In this document: one piece after another, positions 35,416 to 42,505 of the stretch | Position numbering within the stretch: the first letter of the stretch is position 1 | Layout of the letters: each line of letters starts with the position of its first letter | From: Flagellimonas hadalis | GTDB taxonomy: Bacteria > Bacteroidota > Bacteroidia > Flavobacteriales > Flavobacteriaceae | DNA length: 64,000 nucleotides | Reading direction: 5' to 3' | Assembly: GCF_007785775.2 (NCBI RefSeq) | Contig: NZ_VNIK02000008.1 | Coordinates: 62,001-126,000 of the forward strand | Notes under the pieces: model-generated | The model's database searches: none | What the model saw: the letters and a program-made list of their open reading frames with translations, nothing else | Told to the model about the DNA's origin: nothing | Position numbers and translations under genes: made by a program

Positions 35416-35871
35416 TTATTCTGTTAGGTTTTCTTCTTTGTTTCGGGTTCCGTAGAAATATAACGAGTGGTTGTTGATCTTGATGTCAAAAACCTCTTCG
35501 ATCGTCTTTTTTATGGATTGGATACGGGGATCGCAAAATTCCACCACTTCACCGGTATCGGTGAGTATGACATGGTCGTGCTGACGGTCAAAATAGGACT
35601 TCTCGTATTGGGCCTGGTTCTTTCCAAATTGGTGCTTGCGTACCAGTTTGCATTCCAATAAAAGTTCGATGGTATTGTAGAGCGTGGCGCGGCTCACCCT
35701 ATAATTCTTTGTTTTCATTTTGATGTAGAGGGATTCCACGTCAAAATGATCGTCACTTTCATAGATTTCCTGTAAAATGGCGTAGCGCTCAGGTGTCTTC
35801 CGGTGCCCCTTTTCCTCGAGGAACGTAGTGAACACGTTTTTTACAATTTCCTGATTCTTATTGTTTCCCAT
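35416..35871 (-). CDS. Fur-family transcriptional repressor lacking CxxC zinc motifs
   Basis: A 151-residue Fur-type regulator. The N-terminal winged helix ([43 protein letters not shown]) and the dimerisation region with metal-binding HDHVI are clear. The structural-zinc CxxC pair is missing: the usual cysteine line reads [13 protein letters not shown], with one Cys only, and no second CxxC is at the C-terminus ([17 protein letters not shown]). It may be Fur, PerR or Zur; no subtype can be assigned. It lies 12 bases before purA and 41 after spoT. Confidence 0.9.
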   Translation of the reverse strand: MGNNKNQEIVKNVFTTFLEEKGHRKTPERYAILQEIYESDDHFDVESLYIKMKTKNYRVSRATLYNTIELLLECKLVRKHQFGKNQAQYEKSYFDRQHDHVILTDTGEVVEFCDPRIQSIKKTIEEVFDIKINNHSLYFYGTRNKEENLTE

Positions 35872-35912
35872 GGCTTTCTACCTATGCTAATGCACAAAGG
35901 TACAGCTAAAAA

Positions 35913-38117
35913 TTAAATTCTGGTGACTTTGTCGATCCCCTCTACCTGCTTTAGATTGTCCATGAGCCTTTTCAGGATGTTGTTGTTTTTGACCACAAGG
36001 GTGATCTTCCCTTTGAAGGTGCCGCCATCTGCACTGAAATTGAGGTTTCGCATGTTCACGTGCATGTTCTCGGAAATGATCTTGGTGATGTCCTTGACCA
36101 GTCCGAGGTTGTCTATTCCTGTAATCTGTATGTCCACCGAAAACTCTTCCTGGGTGGAGTCTATCCACTTGGCACTCATGATGCGGTAGGCATAATTGGA
36201 TTGAAGGGAGATGGCGTTCGGGCAGTTTTTCTTGTGCACCTTGATGCCGTCGTTCACGCTTACGAAACCGAACACCTCGTCCCCGGGAATGGGGTTGCAG
36301 CACTGTGAAAGTTTGTAGTTCAACCGTTCCTCTTCCTTGCCGAACACGAGCATGTCGTATTTGGTGGTGATCTCGTCCTTGTCCACATCTTTCGGTACAG
36401 GGGTTTTCCGTATCCGGTTCTTGAAGAAGTTGATGAAGGCATTGTGGTAGGACGAGGCGAAGTCCTTCAGCTTGTCATTGTCTATGACCCCGATGCCCAC
36501 CCGATAGAACAGGTCCAGACTGGTCTTCAGTTTGAAATAGTTCACCAGTTTGTTCACCGTGTCCTCGTTGAGGGTGATCTTTTGGGATTTCAGCTTTCTG
36601 CGAAGGATTTCCTTGCCTTCCTCGGCCACTTCCTTTTTCTCCTCCATCAACGAGGATTTGATCTTCGCCCTGGCCCTGGCCGTATTGGCATAGTCCAGCC
36701 AGCTTTGGTTGGGCTTGGCCGTTTCCGAGGTCATGATCTCCACTTGGTCGCCACTGTGGAGCTCGGTGCCCAGCGGCACCAATTTCCCGTTCACCTTGGC
36801 CCCACGGGTCTTCATGCCAATCTCGGTGTGGATATTGAAGGCAAAGTCGAGGGCCGTGGCTCCTTTGGGCATGGATTTTAGATCTCCCTTCGGGGTAAAC
36901 ACAAAGATTTCCTTGGCATAGAGGTTCAGTTTGAATTCCTCCACAAAGTCAACGGCATTGCCATTGGCACTTTCAAGGGCTTCCTGTAGTTTATTGAGCC
37001 ATTCCTCGATGCCCTGTTCCTTTTGGTCGCCATGTTTGTATTTAAAGTGCGCTGCATAGCCCTTTTCCGCTATTTCGTGCATCCGCTCACTTCGGATCTG
37101 GACTTCCACCCATTTGCCCTTTGGGCCCATTACGGTGATGTGGAGCGCCTCGTAGCCCGTGGATTTGGGGGAGGTGATCCAATCGCGTAAACGGATGGGA
37201 TTTGGGGTGAAGTGGTCCGTTACAATGGAATAGATCTTCCAGGCAAGGAACTTTTCATTCTTTCTGTCGGATTTATAGATGATCCGGATGGCGAACTTAT
37301 CATATACCTCATCAAAGGAGACATTCTGGGCCTTCATTTTCCTTCGGATGGAAAAAATGGACTTCATCCGGCCCTTGATCTGGTAATTGAGTCCTTCCTT
37401 GTCCAGTGATTGTTTTATCACATTGGAAAAGGCATCGATATAGGCCAAACTCTCTTCCTCGGTATCCTCAACTTTGGCCTTGATGTCGTTGTACACCTCT
37501 GGTTCGGTATACTTCAGGGAAAGGTCCTCCAAATGCGTTTTGATGTTGTAGAGCCCGATCCTGTGTGCCAAAGGGGCATAGATATAGAGGGTTTCCGAAG
37601 CGATCTTGACCTGTTTGTGCTCTGGCATGGACTCCATGGTGAGCATATTGTGGTACCTGTCGGCAATCTTGATGATGATGACCCGGACATCGTCATGTAG
37701 CGTGAGCAGCATTTTCCTGAAATTCTCCGCTTGCTGGCTGATGTCCATGTCCTTTTTGAGGTGGGCGATCTTGGTTAGGCCATCGACAATGCGGGCCACT
37801 GTTTCACCGAACATCCGCTCTATGTCGGAAAGGGTGTAAGGGGTATCCTCGACCACATCGTGCAGCAGGGCCGCTGCTATGGACACGGCATCGAGACCTA
37901 TCTTGGAGGCCACGATCTTGGCCACGGCTATGGGGTGGAAGATATATGCCTCGCCAGATTTGCGCCTTTGGTCCTTATGGGCATCCACGGCCACATCAAA
38001 GGCGGAGCGTATCAACTTTTTGTCCTCATCGGTCAAAGTTTGATAGCTTATGCGAAGCAGTTCTTTGTACTGCTTTGCAATCTCCTTGTTCTCTTTCTCA
38101 ATAGCAGCCTCTGTCAT
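35913..38117 (-). CDS. spoT: Bifunctional (p)ppGpp synthetase/hydrolase
   Basis: The long RelA/SpoT homologue, which makes and degrades the alarmone (p)ppGpp. The 734 residues contain an HD hydrolase (GEAYIFHPIAVA, AALLHDVVEDTPY), a synthetase domain (FDEVYDKFAIRIIY, RLRDWITSPKSTGYEALHITV, VEVQIRSERMHEIAEKGYAAHFKYK), a TGS domain (VFTPKGDLKSMPKGATALDFAF, about 395-460), a helical and conserved Cys region (QCCNPIPGDEVFGF) and a C-terminal ACT domain (about 655-734). The HD residues and the basic RLRD loop fit a bifunctional enzyme. Confidence 0.95.
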   Translation of the reverse strand: MTEAAIEKENKEIAKQYKELLRISYQTLTDEDKKLIRSAFDVAVDAHKDQRRKSGEAYIFHPIAVAKIVASKIGLDAVSIAAALLHDVVEDTPYTLSDIERMFGETVARIVDGLTKIAHLKKDMDISQQAENFRKMLLTLHDDVRVIIIKIADRYHNMLTMESMPEHKQVKIASETLYIYAPLAHRIGLYNIKTHLEDLSLKYTEPEVYNDIKAKVEDTEEESLAYIDAFSNVIKQSLDKEGLNYQIKGRMKSIFSIRRKMKAQNVSFDEVYDKFAIRIIYKSDRKNEKFLAWKIYSIVTDHFTPNPIRLRDWITSPKSTGYEALHITVMGPKGKWVEVQIRSERMHEIAEKGYAAHFKYKHGDQKEQGIEEWLNKLQEALESANGNAVDFVEEFKLNLYAKEIFVFTPKGDLKSMPKGATALDFAFNIHTEIGMKTRGAKVNGKLVPLGTELHSGDQVEIMTSETAKPNQSWLDYANTARARAKIKSSLMEEKKEVAEEGKEILRRKLKSQKITLNEDTVNKLVNYFKLKTSLDLFYRVGIGVIDNDKLKDFASSYHNAFINFFKNRIRKTPVPKDVDKDEITTKYDMLVFGKEEERLNYKLSQCCNPIPGDEVFGFVSVNDGIKVHKKNCPNAISLQSNYAYRIMSAKWIDSTQEEFSVDIQITGIDNLGLVKDITKIISENMHVNMRNLNFSADGGTFKGKITLVVKNNNILKRLMDNLKQVEGIDKVTRI

Positions 38118-38161
38118 AGTATATTAAAGTTACCACAATCTTATTAGCTAAGCAACAAAAA

Positions 38162-39394
38162 CTATGCCTTAAGGTTTCTGATCCGTTCAATCAACGGAGG
38201 GTGGGAATAGTGCACAAAAACGTAGGCAGGGTGTGGGGTCAGGTTGCTCAAGTTGTTCTTTGAAAGTTTTTTCAACGAAGTGACCAATGGGGTTGCCGCA
38301 AAGGTGTTTTTGGCAAAGTCGTCCGCTTGGAACTCAAACTTTCTGGAAAGGTAGTTCATCGCCAGACCCGTTATTTCCGAAATAGGGCTATACAAAAGTG
38401 CAAATCCTACCAAGGCCGCATGAAAACTGGGAGTGGACACTCCAATGGCCAGCGATATCTCGGGATGGTTAATGAAAAGGGAAAGCACGTATAAGGTGAA
38501 GCCTGTCAAGGCGAGGGAGACCATTAGGTTGAAAACGATGTGTTTTTTCTTGTAATGCCCTACTTCGTGGGCCAGGACTGCTACAATTTCCTCTTCACTC
38601 AGGTCATCTATCAACGTATCAAAAAGGGTGATGCGTTTCTCCCTTCCCAATCCCGAAAAATAGGCATTGGCCTTGGTAGAGCGTTTGGACCCGTCGATCA
38701 CAAAAATATTCTTCAGCTCGAACCCCACTTTTTGGGCATAACCTTCTATCGCCTTTTTTAGACTGCCTTCCTTCAGTGGGGTCTGTTTGTTGAAAAGAGG
38801 GACGATCAAACGACTGTAGAATAGATTGACAAAAAGGATCACGGTGCCTATCATGGCCCAGGTGTAGATCCAAAAGTTGTGGCCTGTCCATTGCAGGAAC
38901 ACCATGAACAAGGCCAATAGGCCGCCACCCAACACGACCGTGAGCAGGCCACCTTTCAGTTTGTCCATGAAAAACAATTTTCGGGAGGTTTTGTTAAATC
39001 CATATTCCTCTTCGATAACAAAGGTCCTGTAATAGGAAAAGGGCAATCCAAGGAGGGTGCTTCCCAAGGTGATCAGCCCAAAGAAGACCAATGCCATGGG
39101 AATCGGGCTTTCAGTGATGGAACGAGTGATGCCGTCGATCCATCCAAATCCACCAAACCACAGAAAACAGATGGTGACCGCCAACGAAAAGCCATCTGAA
39201 ATCAATCCAAACCTATAATTGGCCTGTTTGTACTGTTGTGATTTTCGGTACTCCTCCTCCTCAAAGACATCGGAAAGTTCCATGGGCAAGTTTGCCCCAA
39301 AACGCTTGGCGTTCAAGTATTCCAGAAGTTGATGGACCAAATATTGGACTATCAGAATGATGAGAATGACATAAAAGAGCAAAGTCTTTTCCAT
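38162..39394 (-). CDS. M48 family (CAAX prenyl protease/Ste24-like) metallopeptidase
   Basis: A 410-residue membrane protease with about seven spans and the zinc motif VLAHEVGHYKKKH (HExxH) near residue 275, followed by the third ligand in KFEFQADDFAKN (about 355). The N-terminal Ste24-like region (EEEYRKSQQYKQANYRFGLI) and YYRTFVIEEEYGFNKTSRKLF match the family. In bacteria the group functions in membrane protein quality control, not prenyl processing. It follows the TrmH-type gene by three bases, so the two are co-transcribed. Confidence 0.92.
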   Translation of the reverse strand: MEKTLLFYVILIILIVQYLVHQLLEYLNAKRFGANLPMELSDVFEEEEYRKSQQYKQANYRFGLISDGFSLAVTICFLWFGGFGWIDGITRSITESPIPMALVFFGLITLGSTLLGLPFSYYRTFVIEEEYGFNKTSRKLFFMDKLKGGLLTVVLGGGLLALFMVFLQWTGHNFWIYTWAMIGTVILFVNLFYSRLIVPLFNKQTPLKEGSLKKAIEGYAQKVGFELKNIFVIDGSKRSTKANAYFSGLGREKRITLFDTLIDDLSEEEIVAVLAHEVGHYKKKHIVFNLMVSLALTGFTLYVLSLFINHPEISLAIGVSTPSFHAALVGFALLYSPISEITGLAMNYLSRKFEFQADDFAKNTFAATPLVTSLKKLSKNNLSNLTPHPAYVFVHYSHPPLIERIRNLKA

Positions 39395-39397
39395 AGC

Positions 39398-40198
39398 TTA
39401 GAATCCGCGTTGCCGCTTCGCCTCAAATATAAGTATTGCCGCCGATACGGAAACGTTCATGGAATCTATTTCTCCCTGCATCGGAATTATAAGGTTTTGG
39501 TCGGAACTTTTGAGCCAAACGTCCGTTAGCCCAGTGGCTTCCGTGCCCATCACAATGGCGGTGGCGCCCGTAAGATCACAGTCCACATAATTTTTGGAAG
39601 CGGTCAGTGCGGCACAATAGATTTTGATGTGGTTTTTCTTTAGAAAATGGATGATGTCCTGAGTGGAGCCCATGCCAATCTGATTGGTGAACACGCAGCC
39701 CACGCTTGACCGGACAATGTTTGGGTTGTACAGGTCCGATTTGGGATTGGCAATCAACACCGCATCCACGGCAGCGGCATCGGCAGTCCGTAGCAGGGCA
39801 CCGATGTTGCCCGGTTTTTCCGGGGCCTCGGCCACCAGCACCAAAGGTTCTTTGTTCTTGAAATGGATCTTGTCCAAACCATGGTCCTTTGCTTTCAGGA
39901 TTCCCAAAACGCCTTCGGTGGTGCCCCTATGGGCCATTTTTTCATAGACGGGTTTTGTGATCTGAATAGTTTCTGCCTTGGGATTTTTCAGGAAAGCTCT
40001 GATTTTGGAGAGGTCCAAAATATCCGGACAATAAAGAAAGGTGTCCAATGAGTAACCACCCTTTTGGGCGAGCTCCAGTTCCCGCTGCCCTTCCACCACA
40101 AAAAGTCCCGATGTTTTCCGTTCCCGGGATTTTTCTTTAAGGAGCAGTATTTTTTTTACCAATGGATTTTGGACACTGCTGATCAGTTTGGTTTCCAT
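39398..40198 (-). CDS. TrmH/SpoU family RNA 2'-O-methyltransferase
   Basis: A 266-residue SPOUT methyltransferase that modifies ribose in rRNA or tRNA. From METKLISSVQNPLVKKILLLKEKSRE there is a short substrate-binding domain (GLFVVEGQRELELAQKGG), then the trefoil-knot domain with EAPEKPGNIGALLRTADAAAVDAV, VRSSVGCVFTNQIGM, AIVMGTEATGLTDVW and IIPMQGEIDSMNVSVSAAI. I chose 40198 (or the ATG one codon earlier); an earlier frame starts beyond the -7 element. The target nucleotide cannot be read from sequence. Confidence 0.92.
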   Translation of the reverse strand: METKLISSVQNPLVKKILLLKEKSRERKTSGLFVVEGQRELELAQKGGYSLDTFLYCPDILDLSKIRAFLKNPKAETIQITKPVYEKMAHRGTTEGVLGILKAKDHGLDKIHFKNKEPLVLVAEAPEKPGNIGALLRTADAAAVDAVLIANPKSDLYNPNIVRSSVGCVFTNQIGMGSTQDIIHFLKKNHIKIYCAALTASKNYVDCDLTGATAIVMGTEATGLTDVWLKSSDQNLIIPMQGEIDSMNVSVSAAILIFEAKRQRGF

Positions 40199-40255
40199 CA
40201 TAAAGTAAAAATAGCCATTCCTGTAATGTAAAAAAGGGGTTTTCGACCAAGTGAC

Positions 40256-40263
40256 CAAACTTA
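40256..40263 (-). promoter_or_regulatory. Probable promoter of the TrmH-type/M48 operon, -7 element
   Basis: The minus strand reads TAAGTTTG (TAnnTTTG), 58 bases before the ATG at 40198. A TTG at 40278-40280 is 14 bases further, shorter than usual. Confidence 0.4.
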
Positions 40264-40267
40264 TACC

Positions 40268-41071
40268 ATGAAAAAAACAACCATCCTATTGGCTGTGCTG
40301 GCCGTTTTTGCCTGTAAACAGTCCCCTAAAAATGAAGAAAAAAAACCGCAGATGACCATGGAAGAGAAGATGGACCAGCATGCTTTTCCAGAAGCACTTT
40401 CCAAGGTTTTTGATGCCCACGGCGGATTGAAGCTCTGGAAAAAGCAGCGCACCCTTTCCTTTGTATTACCCAATCCCAATCTTCCCGAGACCCACACCAT
40501 AGATCTGTGGTCAAGAAAAGATCGAGTGGATACCGATACATTTTCCATGGGATTTGATGGGAAACAGGTCTGGCTTTTGGATCCGCAAGAAGCCTATAAG
40601 GGAGATGCCGCATTTTACCATAACTTGATGTTCTATTTTCAGGCCATGCCCTTTGTTTTGGCAGATGATGGCATTGTGTACACCGCTGCAGAAAATTTGG
40701 AATTTGAAGGAAAAAGCTATCCGGGCATCCAGATTGGTTACAAGACCGGGGTAGGGGCTTCGTCCAAGGATGAATATTACATCCATTTTGATCCCGAAAC
40801 CCATCAAATGGCTTGGTTGGGCTATACCGTGACCTACGGCACCGGGGAGCCTTCGGACAATTTTAGATGGATCCATTATAACGAATGGCAAGAAGTCAAT
40901 GGTTTGTTGCTCCCCAAGACCATTACCTGGTACAACTATGAAGGGCGTACCCTTTTGGATGCAAAGAGTTCAGTGGTCTTTGAGAATGTGATGCTGTCCG
41001 AGGACGCCAAACCGGAAAGTCTGTATGCCAAACCCGAAGGGGCGGAATTCATTCCCTTGAGCAAGAGTTAG
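40268..41071 (+). CDS. DUF6503-like lipoprotein
   Basis: A 267-residue lipoprotein: signal MKKTTILLAVLAVFAC with lipobox VFAC. The mature part (FPEALSKVFDAHGGLKLWKKQRTLSFVL, YYIHFDPETHQMAWLGY) matches DUF6503-type outer-membrane lipoproteins with an LppX/LolA-like beta-sheet fold. The function is unknown; lipid or hydrophobic ligand transfer would fit the fold but is inference. It is followed by a strong terminator. Confidence 0.82.
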   Translation: MKKTTILLAVLAVFACKQSPKNEEKKPQMTMEEKMDQHAFPEALSKVFDAHGGLKLWKKQRTLSFVLPNPNLPETHTIDLWSRKDRVDTDTFSMGFDGKQVWLLDPQEAYKGDAAFYHNLMFYFQAMPFVLADDGIVYTAAENLEFEGKSYPGIQIGYKTGVGASSKDEYYIHFDPETHQMAWLGYTVTYGTGEPSDNFRWIHYNEWQEVNGLLLPKTITWYNYEGRTLLDAKSSVVFENVMLSEDAKPESLYAKPEGAEFIPLSKS

Positions 41072-41085
41072 GGTCGGAACAAATA

Positions 41086-41129
41086 AATAAGGGCGGTTTT
41101 CCTTGGAAAACCGCCCTTATTGTTTTTTT
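41086..41129 (+). terminator. Strong terminator after the DUF6503-like gene
   Basis: A 17-bp perfect stem (AATAAGGGCGGTTTTCC with GGAAAACCGCCCTTATT) with a two-base loop (effectively four), followed by TGTTTTTTT. The minus side also ends T-rich, so it may serve the convergent amidohydrolase gene (stop at 41141). Confidence 0.9.
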
Positions 41130-41140
41130 AGGCCATGGAT

Positions 41141-42496
41141 TTATTTTCCCTCGCCTTCATACTTGCCCATATACCTTTTCCAAAGTTCGGTCTGGTGGGT
41201 TTCCAATGAAACATCCCGTCCATCGATATAGGCTTTGGATAGTTTGTTCGTACGCATGTCCAAAGCATCGCCTTCCGAAATGAACAAGGTGGCACTCTTA
41301 CCAACCTCCAAGGTGCCGTACCTATCGTCGATACCCAATATTTTTGCAGTATTCCCTGTCACCAGTTGCAGAGCGGTCTCTTTGTCCAGTCCTTGACCGA
41401 CCGTTTGTCCAGCGTAAAATGGTAGATTCCTGGTCTGGAAATTGGCTGCACCTTCATTCTGTAAACCAACCAACAATCCTGCATCCACAAGCAATTTGGG
41501 CAATTTGTAGGGAAGGTCGTAATCGTCATCGTCATATTCAGGCAACGAATGGGTAAGGTTTACCAATACGGGAACATTGTTTTCCTTTAGGAAATCTGCA
41601 ATTTTATTGGCACGGTACCCGCCTACGATCACCACATTCTTCACGCCTGCTTTTTTTGCGGTAGCCACGGCATCCGTCATTTCCTTTTCACCATTGGCGT
41701 GGATGTACAAATGTTTGGAGCCGTCAAATAGGCCCGACATGGCTTCAAAAGGAAGGTTTGTTTCCTTTTCTGCTGATTTTCCATAGGCGTTGGAATTTTG
41801 GAAGAATACTTCGATGTCGCCTACTTGTCCTGTATATTCCTTATTGGGGATGTAGCCTGTGTCTTCTCCCATCCACCATCTGCCTCTCCTGAAAAAGGAC
41901 GGCCAGTTCAAATGGATGCCATCATCGGTCTTCACAGCGGCATCCTCCCAGTTCCATGCATCGAATTGGACTATGCTCGATGTTCCTGAAATGGTACCGC
42001 CCTGTGGGGTCACCTGACCCAACAGAACACCGTTTGGGCGCATGCTTTCGACTACTTTGGATTCTGCATTGTAGGCAATGATGCTCCTGACGTGTGGGAT
42101 CATTTCCCCGATTTCATCTTGGTCGTCAGTGGCTCTTACGGCATCCACTTCTACCAAACCAAGGGACTTGGAGGGAGCTATGATGCCCGGATACACGTGT
42201 TTTCCTTTGGCATCTATCATGGTGCCAATGGTCGGGGCCATCAGGTCGGAACCTATGGCCGTTATCTTTCCATCCGTAAATATGATGGTGCAGTTTTCTA
42301 TGACCTCTCCATTGCCGATGTGGGCGGTCGCCCCAAAAATAGCGACTTGCTCGGACTGTTTGGGGGCTGGAGTCTGCTGGGCGGAAGTTGTAAAACTCAA
42401 AGCTAGCATGACCAAGAAGGTGAGGCGCCTCAAAAACACCCCTAAAGTCCCCTCTAGGGGACAATGATTGTTTGAATTTATATCTGAAAATTTCAT
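41141..42496 (-). CDS. Amidohydrolase-like protein without metal ligands
   Basis: A 451-residue exported protein (signal core LRRLTFLVMLALSFTTSAQQ). It has the composite beta-domain of amidohydrolases (NGEVIENCTIIFTDGKITAIG near the start, IDDRYGTLEVGKSATLFIS near the end), but the HxH metal motif is replaced: after YPGII come APSKSLG, not DxHxH. Later ligands are also not evident. It is likely a non-catalytic partner of the 979-residue protein encoded ten bases upstream on the same strand. The N-terminus contains a palindromic repeat (42437-42462) coding for residues 12-20. Confidence 0.82.
   Translation of the reverse strand: MKFSDINSNNHCPLEGTLGVFLRRLTFLVMLALSFTTSAQQTPAPKQSEQVAIFGATAHIGNGEVIENCTIIFTDGKITAIGSDLMAPTIGTMIDAKGKHVYPGIIAPSKSLGLVEVDAVRATDDQDEIGEMIPHVRSIIAYNAESKVVESMRPNGVLLGQVTPQGGTISGTSSIVQFDAWNWEDAAVKTDDGIHLNWPSFFRRGRWWMGEDTGYIPNKEYTGQVGDIEVFFQNSNAYGKSAEKETNLPFEAMSGLFDGSKHLYIHANGEKEMTDAVATAKKAGVKNVVIVGGYRANKIADFLKENNVPVLVNLTHSLPEYDDDDYDLPYKLPKLLVDAGLLVGLQNEGAANFQTRNLPFYAGQTVGQGLDKETALQLVTGNTAKILGIDDRYGTLEVGKSATLFISEGDALDMRTNKLSKAYIDGRDVSLETHQTELWKRYMGKYEGEGK
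42437..42462. repeat. Palindromic repeat inside the amidohydrolase N-terminus
   Basis: GTCCCCT (42447-42453) and AGGGGAC (42456-42462) form a perfect 7-bp hairpin with two bases between. A preceding CCCCTA (42439-42444) can pair alternatively with TAGGGG. Dispersed repeats of this sequence type (CCCCTAAAGTCCCCT) are common between flavobacterial genes; here one lies inside a reading frame. Confidence 0.6.
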
Positions 42497-42505
42497 TATC
42501 TTACT

